From JAFDCJ01 sp964527835 (GTDB lineage Bacteria; Desulfobacterota; Desulfobacteria; Desulfobacterales; JAFDCJ01): DNA of 64,000 nucleotides. A program made the position numbers and the translations under genes. The stretch spans positions 71,976 to 135,975 of the forward strand of contig CAZGNV010000004.1 in the NCBI GenBank assembly GCA_964527835.1. The letters run 5' to 3'. How positions within the stretch are numbered: position 1 is the first letter of the stretch; the number at the start of each line of letters is the position of its first letter. This document shows, one piece after another, positions 15,845 to 24,317 of this stretch. A model generated the notes under the pieces. The model was not told where the DNA came from and did no database searches. It was given only the letters and a program-made list of their open reading frames with translations.

Positions 15845-16354
15845 TCAATCGTCCTGGACTTGGGGCGCGCCAACCTGTTTTGCTGCTTGTCGGTGAATTC
15901 TGGTGGGCACAATAGGTGCTTCGCGTTCAATTTCCGCCCAGCGATCCCCTATTGCTTGCATGACCTGAGCTCGGGTTTCGCCACCGTGTGGACTGGTGTC
16001 AAGCGCTCGCTCTAAATCGCGCCGCAGCGCTCCGAAAGCAATGCTTGCAATGTTGTGCTTTTCGGCGAGAACTCCGTAATTGAGAAAAGTCTGAAGTGCG
16101 GCCAATACCGCTGCAAGACCCGACATCAGACCGGCGATGATTTTCCAAGTATCCGAGATGGCCTGTTCTGAAATCGTCGCGAAGATGCTAGTTCCAACGA
16201 TGGTGGTGAGTATGACGACAGGCACGCCGAGCAGGCGCCCACGCCGCCGGAAGTTGGCAGCCGCCTTTGCGTGAGCGATATGCCACAATCTGATACCACG
16301 GTGCCACTGATTGAAGAGATCCGGCTTCCCGCAAGATTGTTCGTTATTCGTCAT
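15845..16354 (-). CDS. SLATT-domain two-transmembrane putative effector
   Basis: 169 residues from the ATG at 16354, which overlaps the stop codon of the HEPN gene (ATGA); an upstream in-frame extension inside the HEPN gene is unlikely to be used. Order: a short N-terminal helix with WHRGIRLWHIAHAKAA, transmembrane helix 1 (about 41-61), transmembrane helix 2 (about 70-92), then a cytosolic helix with AEKHNIASIAFGALRRDL. This is the layout of SLATT domains (SMODS and SLOG-associating two-TM effectors), predicted to form membrane pores or assemblies in nucleotide-signal and other immune systems. No nucleotide cyclase or SLOG gene is nearby. The partner is the double-HEPN protein. Domain assignment is by recognition of the pattern, not alignment. 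Confidence 0.68.
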   Translation of the reverse strand: MTNNEQSCGKPDLFNQWHRGIRLWHIAHAKAAANFRRRGRLLGVPVVILTTIVGTSIFATISEQAISDTWKIIAGLMSGLAAVLAALQTFLNYGVLAEKHNIASIAFGALRRDLERALDTSPHGGETRAQVMQAIGDRWAEIEREAPIVPTRIHRQAAKQVGAPQVQDD

Positions 16355-18348
16355 CGTTTTACCTTTGCCTCCAAATGCCTTAAAAAGGATGTTATCGGCG
16401 ATTCCGATCGGTTCTGTTGAATGCAATAGCGAATCAGTGCTTCCATAACCTGCCGAACCGTCGCCAGCAAAGACTCCAAATCGGAATCATTGTCTTTCCC
16501 ATTCCACCGGCCGTGTGCTACAGTGTTGCGGAACGCGCGGCCTCGTTCGCGAAACCACCCGGACTCGGCGGCTTCGGTTACCTGGGCAACGAGATCCTCG
16601 AGCTGGACGGCGGCGCGCAGGGGGCGGAATCTGCCGAGAATTTCCTCCAGGACCGCAAAAAGCATTCCGGCACTTGCCTTGCCCGGAAAAAAACGGCTGG
16701 GGTGGGCCCTCAAGAATTCACCAATCAGTTCGTCAAGCTGGCCGTCGGAATGGTCCGCGGCGCATTGGGCCAGCAGCGCAGCCAAAGCTTCGATTCGTTC
16801 CAGGTCGTTTTGGGAGATGCGTTCATCAGGTTCATGGACCATTGTTTTCAGAATCGACTGACGAAAAATCGTCGGTATCCTGTACCGCACCATTCCTTCG
16901 TATATATACCAACCCAACAGCTCAGGATCAATGAACTTCGTAAAGCCGGCAAGGCGCAATACGGCAATCGCCTGACGGCGTCGCCGCTTTAAATCGGCCA
17001 GGTCGTGGCGGCCCTGGTCAAAGAGCCCAATGCACCCAACCGGCTGGACCAATTGGGTCTCGAGCGCCCCTTTGACCCGCAGTTCACCAATGAAATCTCT
17101 TTTGATGTCTCTTTCTTCCAACTCTACGAGTTCAACCGCATTTAACGGTACGATGGCGAAACTTCCTTCTCGCACAGCTAGCGTTTCATTGCAGGCCAGA
17201 CCAAGCAGGGGGGACCAACTTGCCACCACGCCCTCTTCCGCGTGCATGACGCCCCCAGATACGTACGAATATGTTATGGAAGCATAATTCGCATGACTGA
17301 GACGGTTGCTTGTTCTAAGTCCCGGAGGAGAGTCCAGGTCGAGAGGGCTGGCTGGAATTGGATGTTCCGGTGCGTTGCCCGCATCGAGTTGCTCGCGAAG
17401 GGCAGGTAATGGAATACCCGCGAGTACACTGGGGCCAAAAGCAAGTATCGATGCAGCCAATAGCTGCTGCGCGCCGCAGCCGTGGGTCAGCGCCTCGGCA
17501 GCTGACAAGTCTTTCGGATGCGATCCATGGAGGGCCGCGCTGCGGGTGTCGTAGAGAAGCCGTGCGGTCCGGGCGATGGTGCTCGCGTCATATGTGGCGG
17601 ACAGCAAAGTTGTAAGTCGATCCGCAAAGGTTTTCTTTAACTGAGACCTCACCTCTGGAAGCAACAACGCCTCGAGAGCGATCGTTGCAAGAACCAGTTG
17701 ATCCCGTGGCAGCAAGCTCGGTTCAGCGCACAGCAATAGTGCGTTGATCGCACCTGAGAGTGTCTCGTTCCGGCCCGCCGCTTCCACAAAGTTCCAGATG
17801 CTCGATGCAAAATCAACCGAACTTGCGGGTAAAGGTGGACCACTGGCTTCTGGAAGCAGCAGCCATTCGTGGTCAGCGTCTCCCTGTATGCGGGCTAGTA
17901 TTCCACTGGTTTCGCTAATTTGGAAGTAGTGATCATCGGGCACGCAGATTGTCATCGAAGAGCGTGGTGATGCCGGAGCCGCGGCCGGGGCGGCAAGCGT
18001 CAGGGCCGCCTGTGCCGTCCAGCAGAAAGTCTTCTGGAATTGGGTCAAAAACCCGAATCCCATCTGCTCGAATTCCTCGTCGAACCCGTAGGTGGGTTTC
18101 TTTAGCTCGATATTGTTTGGCTTCTCTGGTTGACCCGGAACCAAAAAGGGCCAGTCGACTTCGATTTCGATAAAGAAAAAAACCGGCGCAGTTTGATCAT
18201 AGGCTTCCTGATGCTCTTCGAAGGCTCCGGCCGTTTGCGCGTTCCATGCTACAAACGGGAATCGCCACAAAGATCCAGGCCCGAGGGGGCAGACTTCCTC
18301 AGTGCTTCGAATCATGGGAATGTGCGAGTAGTAGTTGACTATGGCCAT
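16351..18348 (-). CDS. Large protein with two HEPN-type RNase motifs
   Basis: 665 residues, no signal peptide. Two helical regions each end in a HEPN-type Rx4H motif: TRSAALHGS (Arg269, His274) after a helical block from about 200, and FRNTVAHGRW (Arg607, His612) after a helical block from about 555. Both have the following Gly typical of HEPN RNases. Residues 1-190 and 350-500 are not recognised and could sense a trigger. The first block with LYDTRSAALHG resembles the C-terminal HEPN of ApeA-like anti-phage proteins. Cleavage of RNA after infection is the likely role. The gene overlaps the SLATT gene by 4 bp. A possible ribosome site (AGGA) precedes the ATG. The 288 bp upstream contain no convincing gene. 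Confidence 0.65.
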   Translation of the reverse strand: MAIVNYYSHIPMIRSTEEVCPLGPGSLWRFPFVAWNAQTAGAFEEHQEAYDQTAPVFFFIEIEVDWPFLVPGQPEKPNNIELKKPTYGFDEEFEQMGFGFLTQFQKTFCWTAQAALTLAAPAAAPASPRSSMTICVPDDHYFQISETSGILARIQGDADHEWLLLPEASGPPLPASSVDFASSIWNFVEAAGRNETLSGAINALLLCAEPSLLPRDQLVLATIALEALLLPEVRSQLKKTFADRLTTLLSATYDASTIARTARLLYDTRSAALHGSHPKDLSAAEALTHGCGAQQLLAASILAFGPSVLAGIPLPALREQLDAGNAPEHPIPASPLDLDSPPGLRTSNRLSHANYASITYSYVSGGVMHAEEGVVASWSPLLGLACNETLAVREGSFAIVPLNAVELVELEERDIKRDFIGELRVKGALETQLVQPVGCIGLFDQGRHDLADLKRRRRQAIAVLRLAGFTKFIDPELLGWYIYEGMVRYRIPTIFRQSILKTMVHEPDERISQNDLERIEALAALLAQCAADHSDGQLDELIGEFLRAHPSRFFPGKASAGMLFAVLEEILGRFRPLRAAVQLEDLVAQVTEAAESGWFRERGRAFRNTVAHGRWNGKDNDSDLESLLATVRQVMEALIRYCIQQNRSESPITSFLRHLEAKVKR

Positions 18349-18636
18349 AAAGTCCTATTCGTCGTCAGAGTTAATTGATTAAAGATAGGAATACAAAAGG
18401 CATTCGTCGGCGAAGGTATGTCCTGTGGACCCAAGGCGTTGACGAAGCAAAATACATGTCGTATCCCTATCTTTTACTGGCTAACGGCACCGAGTTTGCT
18501 CGATCCCCCAACCATTTATCCAGAGGAGGCCAAGCTCATAAATTTTTTCAACCAGCAACAAAGGTATTACTGAAAGGACAATCCAAACACAATCTAAAAA
18601 TGTGGATTAGCATTTTTGCTGGTTACTGCTACTATG

Positions 18637-19305
18637 TCAGGCATCCCAGGTTTTTGGGTTTTCACTTTTTTCTGCAAAGGCGTCCCAGGGGCAGGCCTTT
18701 CGACAGGGGGCGGGACAAGCGGAGCAGGGATCAAAGTCAACAACCCCCGTGCTGGGCAGCTCGGCGCTTGTCAGCATGACACGAAGGCGCAAGCGCGGCC
18801 CGTAGCGAGGCGTGACCAGCAGATTGTTTTCGCCGCTACACCCCAGTCCGGCCAATACGGCGGCATCTTTCATGTAAACCCCACCGCGTTCAATATGGTA
18901 GGGCAACTTAAAACAGCGAATTCCATGCTTTCTTTCCAGCCACCCGGCCATCCTGGCCACCACCTCCATGAGCAGGAGGTCGCCGGCAGAATAAGCGCTG
19001 GTGGCGCCGATTATCCACCAGTCCAACTCGGGCTTTGCCGGTGGATGGCTCACTGCGACCACTACGGCGGAGCGTGCATCGTCGGGCCATTTTACGATAC
19101 CGCGCCGGCGGCCGTCCAGCGGCATGGTGCCCTCGCCTTCAAATGCGGGCAGCTTGGGGGAAATTACATAGGAAGGTGCATTCCGCAAATCCTTTAGGTT
19201 GACCACCCCGGCCAGGTCTGCTCCGAATTCTTTGGTCTTGGCAATGATCAACCTGATGAGGTCTCGTTCTTTTACTATACGGGAATGGTGGTTTTGAGAT
19301 GGCAT
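18637..19305 (-). pseudogene. QueG-like (epoxyqueuosine reductase-type) Fe-S protein, truncated C-terminus
   Basis: 222 residues. The N-terminal part follows the family of epoxyqueuosine-reductase-like proteins: a central GENNLLVTPRYGPRLRL segment and then the first half of the ferredoxin region, Cys194, Cys197, Cys201 and Cys205 (CSACPAPCRKACP). Relatives continue for another 50-80 residues and supply the last cysteines for a second 4Fe-4S cluster. Here the frame stops 17 residues after Cys205, and no continuation is seen in the other frames up to about 18600. Loss of the second cluster would probably abolish redox function, though a one-cluster protein cannot be excluded. Confidence 0.6.
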
Positions 19306-19509
19306 CTGTGGAAGTGGTGTCAGGAAGTGGTGTCACATCTTGATTTGTGATTTAACGTGTTGGTATTTTCTCTTGAACGGCTTGTCTTTGTTCAGTTTTT
19401 CCTTTACCACGCGTACTCGTTGACTTACAGCCGAATAGCTCAGTCCAATGAACGGCAAAGCTGTGCGGGGCAAACGGAACGCAGCGTAGTTTGCGTCCTA
19501 ACGAGCGCA

Positions 19510-19911
19510 TTAGCGGTTAAATTCAGCCAGTAATTCAAGGGCTAGTTTCTCCATTTTATCCAGGCTTATATCAGCTTTATCCAGGAACTCTTTGTCATAA
19601 TGTCCTGGATCTGACCAATGCTTGCCTTTAATCTGGCAGCGCTTAGCTAGCTTTTTAATACCAAGATCTTCAAGTGCGAAACCGAGACCTGTCCAAAGTA
19701 ATGATAAGTGCCTTTCGGTGTTGTGATCTCGATTTCCATTATCATTCAATTGCCGGATGTATACCGCGGTTTCTCGCGATGCTGTTACGACCTTCCTCAA
19801 TGCTTGAATGGATTCGTGCTTTCTTTCTGTTTTTGCGCGACGAAGATTTAGTAACCATTTATAACCATGATTAAAAAGGTCTCCTAATATTTTTGTTGTT
19901 AGTGCTTCCAT
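19510..19911 (-). CDS. Uncharacterised helical protein, possible gene cassette
   Basis: 133 residues, strongly charged and helical, no signal peptide, no recognised motif. It lies downstream of higBA on the same strand, separated by an attC-like sequence (19974-20027), and is followed by a 200-bp non-coding stretch. Codon use is more AT-rich than in the flanking chromosomal genes. Its size and isolation are typical of integron-type cassettes of unknown function. No role can be assigned. Confidence 0.5.
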   Translation of the reverse strand: MEALTTKILGDLFNHGYKWLLNLRRAKTERKHESIQALRKVVTASRETAVYIRQLNDNGNRDHNTERHLSLLWTGLGFALEDLGIKKLAKRCQIKGKHWSDPGHYDKEFLDKADISLDKMEKLALELLAEFNR

Positions 19912-19973
19912 TTGTTTTTACCGCTATCGTCGTGGGTAACCAGCGGGCCGGACGAAATTCAAGATAGCACAGC

Positions 19974-20027
19974 CTTTAACGAAAACCGCACAGTTTCTTT
20001 ACGTCTGATTCACCCGCCTTGTTAGCG
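19974..20027 (-). other. Degenerate attC-like site after higA
   Basis: On the minus strand the segment begins CGCTAACAAGGCG and ends GTTAAAGG, resembling R'' and R' boxes with the AAC/GTT cores of an integron recombination site. It lies 23 bp downstream of the higA stop, the position expected for a cassette. The arms between pair poorly, so this is weaker than the site at 20721. Confidence 0.25.
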
Positions 20028-20050
20028 TCCTTGTTCAATTTTATGCAGCC

Positions 20051-20356
20051 TTAAGCAGCAAATGTTTCAACAACTGGATCAATTTTTCGCCATTCTTTCG
20101 ATTTGTTTGCGGCCTGCCACAAATCATAATTTCTTTGAAGATTGATCCAAAATTCTGGGCTCGTGTCAAAAGCCCTCGATAGTTTTAAAGCCATCTCTGG
20201 GGTTACTGATGCCCTTTCGTTTATGATTTTTGACAACGTCTTCCTGGATATTCCAAGAATATTGGATAGTTCAGTAATCGTTATGGATAATGGCTCCAAA
20301 TAGTCTTCCTTTATTATCTGACCAGGATGGGTTGGCTTTCTTTTCATGATATTCAT
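20051..20356 (-). CDS. higA: HigA-type antitoxin
   Basis: 101 residues. An XRE-type helix-turn-helix occupies about residues 25-80: ITELSNILGISRKTLSKI, then NERASVTPEMALKLSRAF. The N-terminal KRKPTHPGQIIKEDYLEP is the HigA family opening. The antitoxin binds HigB and represses its own operon. It follows higB by 15 bp with an AAAGGAG site, in toxin-first order as usual for higBA. A palindromic operator would be expected upstream of higB; none was obvious. Confidence 0.88.
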   Translation of the reverse strand: MNIMKRKPTHPGQIIKEDYLEPLSITITELSNILGISRKTLSKIINERASVTPEMALKLSRAFDTSPEFWINLQRNYDLWQAANKSKEWRKIDPVVETFAA

Positions 20357-20371
20357 AAGATTCTCCTTTAT

Positions 20372-20650
20372 TCAATGATAGTCGAGATAATCAACATCAA
20401 AGGCATGACCCTGTTCGAACCGAAATATAATTCTCCAGTTACCGGATACTGAAACTGCATGCATGCCTTCATATTGGCCACTCAATAAATGTAAATTTGA
20501 ACCGGGATAATGCATGTCTCTCAATTCGGTTGCCGCCTGGAGCCTGTCCAATATTTTGCCAAGTTTATTAGCATGTTCCGGCTTTATTCCCCTTTTTGAT
20601 CCTGTATAAAAATATTTCTCAAGGCCTTTATGTTTGAATGATTTAATCAT
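20372..20650 (-). CDS. higB: HigB-type mRNA interferase toxin (RelE superfamily)
   Basis: 92 residues from the ATG at 20650; the six codons upstream from a GTG do not fit the family start MIKSFKHKGLEK. The RelE/HigB fold is shown by LDRLQAATELRDMHYPGSN, SGQYEGMHAVSVSGNWRI and the terminal DVDYLDYH. It cleaves ribosome-bound mRNA when free of HigA. It is the first gene after an attC-like site at 20721-20800, so the higBA pair may be a mobile gene cassette that stabilises the island. Confidence 0.88.
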   Translation of the reverse strand: MIKSFKHKGLEKYFYTGSKRGIKPEHANKLGKILDRLQAATELRDMHYPGSNLHLLSGQYEGMHAVSVSGNWRIIFRFEQGHAFDVDYLDYH

Positions 20651-20720
20651 ATATCTAATCGTAACCACTTAGGTTACGAATTGCAATAAAAAAAGAGACG
20701 ACACCGCCTTCTATATGTGG

Positions 20721-20800
20721 CGCTAACGGCCGAGCTCACTTGCCGCTGTGGAGCGCAAGCGAAACAGCGGTCAGGTGCAGCGGCTTGATACTAGTTATGG
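20721..20800 (-). other. Integron attC-like recombination site
   Basis: Read on the minus strand, the segment runs from a degenerate R'' box (TAGTATC, or CCATAAC slightly upstream), through CAAGCCGCTGCACCTGACC and ACCGCTGT, a 14-nt loop, then ACAGCGGCAAGTGAGCTCGG, to an R' box GTTAGCG (20727-20721). The two arms pair imperfectly over about 20 bp, as attC sites do. The arm sequences are like those of many chromosomal-integron attC sites. It directly precedes higBA on the minus strand. No integrase gene lies in the window. Confidence 0.5.
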
Positions 20801-20873
20801 CCTTCCCTCAGATGAAAGGTTAAAATGGAAATACCTTTAACTCCAAAACCTTTCACCCAAAGGAGGCCAACTT

Positions 20874-21012
20874 ATGTTAAAGCAATTCACAGAAAAGATT
20901 TTTCTTGCTGAGGAGAAAAATAAAGGGCGCTTTTCCTTATTAAAGTCCCCTGAGATCTTATGGAAGTCCAGCTTTTGCCGGCGGCCTAGCCGGAACTTTA
21001 TTTTAGCCCTCC
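20874..21012 (+). other. Possible remnant open frame at island border
   Basis: A frame with an AAAGGAGG site at 20859-20866 starts MLKQFTEKIFLAEE and runs as a plausible protein for about 37 codons, then continues as unlikely sequence into the 3' end of the cytosine deaminase gene. The region is AT-rich compared with the genes to the right. It may be the 5' end of a lost accessory or transposase gene. I could not identify it. Confidence 0.2.
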
Positions 21013-22296
21013 TTAAAATTTTTCTGGAAAACGAAAATCAACCTCGTAGGTTGAGTCTGCCAGCTCCAGGCGGCTGACGACCGGGGGGGTCCGGGCGATG
21101 ACGTTGCCGCGGCGAATCACGAACAGCCGGGCCGGCTTCAGCCGCAGCGCTTCGTGCACATTGGCGGCCTGAACGATGACGATGTCGGCATTGCATCCCG
21201 GCTCCAGGCCGTAGCCCTGCAGTCCCAGTATTTTGGCCCCGTTGGTGGTGATGGCCGCAAATATCTGCTGCATCTGGTCGACACCGGTCATCTGGGCCAC
21301 GTGCAGCCCCATGTGGGCGACTTCCAGCATGTCGTGGGAGCCGAAGCTGTACCAGGGATCCATGAGGGCATCGTGACCGAAGGCCACGCTGATGCCGGCT
21401 GCCATGAGCTCTTTGACCCGGGTCATGCCGCGGCGTTTGGGGTAGGTGTCATGGCGTCCCTGGAGGGTGATGTTGATCAGGGGATTGGCCACCACCTGCA
21501 TCCGGGCTTCGGCCATCAGGGGCAGCAGCTTGCTGACGTAGTAGTTGTCCATGGAATGCATGGATGTCAGATGGGATCCGGTGACCCGACCCTGCAGTTC
21601 CAGGCGCTGGGTATGATAGGTCAGGGTTTCGATATGGCGGGAATGCGGGTCGTCGCTTTCGTCGCAGTGCATGTCCACCGGCAGCTGCCTTTCAGCAGCC
21701 AGTTCGCACAGGGCCTTAATGGAAGCCGCACCTTCGGCCATGGTTCTTTCAAAGTGAGGAATTCCCCCCACAACATCAACGCCCATATCCAGCGCACGCT
21801 CGAGGTTGGCGGCACTGGAGGGGTGTCGAAAGTATCCGTCCTGGGGAAAGGCCACCAGCTGCAAATCGATATAAGGCTTGATTTCTTCGCGCAGTTCAAG
21901 GAGCGCTGCAACCGCCGGCAGCCGGTCATCGCTGACATCCACATGGCTGCGGATAGCCAGCGTGCCCCGGGCGATGGCCCAGCGGCAAAGCTGCCGCGCG
22001 CGCGCCTTGATGCTTTCAGCCGTCAGACTGGGCTTCAGTTCGCCCCACAGCTCGATGCCCTCCAGCAGGGTGCCGCTTTGATTGACCCGGGGCTGGCCGT
22101 AGCTCAGGGTGGAATCCAGGTGAAAATGGCTGTCAACAAACGGGGGGCTGGCCAGACATCCGGCGGCATCGATTTCCCGGTTTGCCTGGGCCTTCAGGCG
22201 GGGTGCGACCTGCACGATCCGCGCATTTTCCACGGCAATGTCGACTCCCGTGCGTCCGTCGGACAGGTTGGCGTTGCGGATGATCAGATCGAACAT
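21013..22296 (-). CDS. codA: Cytosine deaminase-type amidohydrolase
   Basis: 427 residues, the size of CodA. Metal ligands of the amidohydrolase barrel are visible: DSHFHLD (His57, His59), MHCDESDDPHSRH and FGHDALMDPW. The family signature NQSGTLLEGIELWGELKP is present near residues 72-90. It hydrolyses cytosine (or a related amino-pyrimidine/imidazole) to uracil and ammonia in the cytosol. It is the last gene of the nucleobase transport operon, 12 bp after the permease, with a GGGAGGT site. Uracil formed here could enter the reductive catabolic genes at the right end of the window. An isocytosine- or creatinine-type specificity cannot be excluded. Confidence 0.82.
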   Translation of the reverse strand: MFDLIIRNANLSDGRTGVDIAVENARIVQVAPRLKAQANREIDAAGCLASPPFVDSHFHLDSTLSYGQPRVNQSGTLLEGIELWGELKPSLTAESIKARARQLCRWAIARGTLAIRSHVDVSDDRLPAVAALLELREEIKPYIDLQLVAFPQDGYFRHPSSAANLERALDMGVDVVGGIPHFERTMAEGAASIKALCELAAERQLPVDMHCDESDDPHSRHIETLTYHTQRLELQGRVTGSHLTSMHSMDNYYVSKLLPLMAEARMQVVANPLINITLQGRHDTYPKRRGMTRVKELMAAGISVAFGHDALMDPWYSFGSHDMLEVAHMGLHVAQMTGVDQMQQIFAAITTNGAKILGLQGYGLEPGCNADIVIVQAANVHEALRLKPARLFVIRRGNVIARTPPVVSRLELADSTYEVDFRFPEKF

Positions 22297-22308
22297 GGCG
22301 ACCTCCCT

Positions 22309-23256
22309 TCAGCCTCCTTTTTCTTCCCTGCGGTAGGGCTTGAGCAGACCGGCTGGGATGGAGGCCTTTCTGGAAACACTGATCAGGGCCACAATGGTCA
22401 GCAGGTAGGGAATCATCAGAAACAGATGAAAAGAAACGGCGATGCCCAGGCCTTGGAGCCTGAGCTGCAGACCGTCCAGAAAGCCGAAGATCAGCGCGCC
22501 GACGGCCCCTTTAACGGGGTCCCAGTTGCCGAAAATCACCATGGCGATGGCCACCCAGCCCCGGCCGCCAACCACATCGATCAAAAACATGTTCTGGTGG
22601 GCCAGGGTGAGAAACGCACCGCCGATGCCCATCAGGGCGCCGCCCGCCACCAGGCACAGGGTGCGGGTCAGCACCACATTGACGCCGACGGTGTCGGCGA
22701 CCACGGGATTTTCGCCCACCGTGCGGATTTTCAAGCCGAGATGGGTCTTGTAAAGCAGAATTGACAGGGCCGGAATCAGCAGCCAGGCGATATAGGTCAG
22801 GGAATATTGGGTGAACAGGCCCGGGCCGATCAGCGGGATTTTTGAAAGCAGCGGGATGGTGATCTGCTTGAAGGGCTGGACGATGGGCGGCACGGTGGGA
22901 GACCCGAAATGCAGCCGGTAAACGTACATGGCCAGACCGGTGGCAAACAGGGTGATTCCCAGTCCGGATACGTGCTGGCTCAGCCCCAGGTGCACCGCCA
23001 GAAACGCCATCAGCAGCCCCAGCAGCATGCCCACCCCGGCAGCAGCCAGCACGCCCAGCCAGACGGACCCCGATGCAAAGGTGACCAGAAAGCCGGTCAT
23101 GGCCCCCATCAGCATGATGCCCTCGATGCCCAGATTCAGCACCCCGGCTCTTTCCGAAAGGATCTCACCGAGGGTGGCGAAAATAATCGGGGTGGCCATT
23201 CTCATGGTCGCTCCGATGAGACCGGAGATGAAGGCAATATCGAAAAGCGCGTCCAT
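22309..23256 (-). CDS. ABC transporter permease, nucleoside/BMP family (subunit 2)
   Basis: 315 residues, about nine hydrophobic helices, BPD_transp_2 type. The ERAGVLNLGIEGIMLMGAM segment is the family signature where the ATPase contacts the permease. It pairs with the upstream permease; their stop and start codons overlap (TAATG). This family (YufPQ/NupPQ, RbsC relatives) imports nucleosides or nucleobases with a BMP-type binding protein. The cytosine deaminase gene follows immediately. Confidence 0.85.
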   Translation of the reverse strand: MDALFDIAFISGLIGATMRMATPIIFATLGEILSERAGVLNLGIEGIMLMGAMTGFLVTFASGSVWLGVLAAAGVGMLLGLLMAFLAVHLGLSQHVSGLGITLFATGLAMYVYRLHFGSPTVPPIVQPFKQITIPLLSKIPLIGPGLFTQYSLTYIAWLLIPALSILLYKTHLGLKIRTVGENPVVADTVGVNVVLTRTLCLVAGGALMGIGGAFLTLAHQNMFLIDVVGGRGWVAIAMVIFGNWDPVKGAVGALIFGFLDGLQLRLQGLGIAVSFHLFLMIPYLLTIVALISVSRKASIPAGLLKPYRREEKGG

Positions 23257-24317
23257 TATTTTTTTGTCACCCTGATCTTATATTCCGTAAAAAGCAGAAA
23301 AATCAGCATCACCATCAGCGCCATTCCCTGGATGACTTCGGCGATATAGGTCGGCACCCCGGTCATGCGGCTCATGGTCTGGGCACCGACGATAATGACA
23401 CTGAAAAAAAGCGAGGAAAACAGCACCCCCACCGGATGCAGGTTGCCCAGCATGGCGATCACGATCCCCGAATAGCCGTAGCCGGGGGATATATCCATGA
23501 TCAGTCGATATTGAATGGCGCACAGCTCGCCCACTCCGGCCAGGCCCGCCAGTCCGCCGGAAATCAATGCGGTCCACACGATCACGGCGGTGGTGTTGAT
23601 TCCGCCGAAATGGGCGGCCCGGATATTGACCCCCACGGCCCGGGACCGATAGCCAAAAGTCGTCTTCTGGTTGACAAACCAGATGACAAAGACCGCCAGC
23701 AAGGCGATGATAATTCCCAGATGAAACCGCGAGCGCGGCAGCAGGACGGGATAGATGGCGGCCTTGATGATGGCCGCTGAGCGGGGCCAGCTCGATCCGG
23801 GCTGCTGCAACGGTCCGAAGAGCAGTGCGCCCATGATGTGCCACATGACATAATTGAGCAGCAGGGTGGAAACCACATCATCGACTTTGAGCCGGGTCTT
23901 GAGAATCGCCGGGATGACGGCCCACAGGCCCCCGGCGAGAAAACCGCCTAGAATGACCAGCGGCAAAACCAGGGGCCCGGGCACACCGCCCAGGTGAACG
24001 CCGAGCACGGTGGCGGTCAGCGCACCGGCCAGAAGCTGGCCTTCGGCACCGATATTCCAGAACTTGGCCCGGAAGGCAAACGCCACCGCAAGCCCCGTTA
24101 GCAAAAGCGGGCTGGCCTTCACGAAGGTTTCCAGGAGGTTGAACCGGGTTCCCAGCGCCCCGTAAAACAGGTAGTAGTAGGATTTCCACAGCTGCCCGCC
24201 GGCCAGCAGGATCGGAATGGCCGACAGGATCAGGGTGACCAGAATCGCGGCGATCGGAATGACGACCCTGGCCCACCCCGGCAGGGGTTGGCGCTTGACG
24301 ATTCTGAACCTGATCAT
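23256..24317 (-). CDS. ABC transporter permease, nucleoside/BMP family (subunit 1)
   Basis: 353 residues from the ATG at 24317, which overlaps the ATPase stop codon (ATGA). Eight or more hydrophobic helices follow a short cytosolic N-terminus. FAFRAKFWNIGAEGQLLAGA is the conserved cytoplasmic loop of the family. Together with the second permease it would form the heterodimeric channel for nucleosides or nucleobases. Confidence 0.85.
   Translation of the reverse strand: MIRFRIVKRQPLPGWARVVIPIAAILVTLILSAIPILLAGGQLWKSYYYLFYGALGTRFNLLETFVKASPLLLTGLAVAFAFRAKFWNIGAEGQLLAGALTATVLGVHLGGVPGPLVLPLVILGGFLAGGLWAVIPAILKTRLKVDDVVSTLLLNYVMWHIMGALLFGPLQQPGSSWPRSAAIIKAAIYPVLLPRSRFHLGIIIALLAVFVIWFVNQKTTFGYRSRAVGVNIRAAHFGGINTTAVIVWTALISGGLAGLAGVGELCAIQYRLIMDISPGYGYSGIVIAMLGNLHPVGVLFSSLFFSVIIVGAQTMSRMTGVPTYIAEVIQGMALMVMLIFLLFTEYKIRVTKK

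Noticed and set aside
19494..19520. Third attC-like site after the 133-residue gene (GTCCTAACGAG ... CATTAGCGG)
   Set aside because: The possible boxes are only about 20 bp apart and there is no room for the paired arms.
21154..22764. 536-codon open frame on the plus strand
   Set aside because: Antisense to cytosine deaminase and the permease, with low-complexity His/Gln/Gly composition and no motif.
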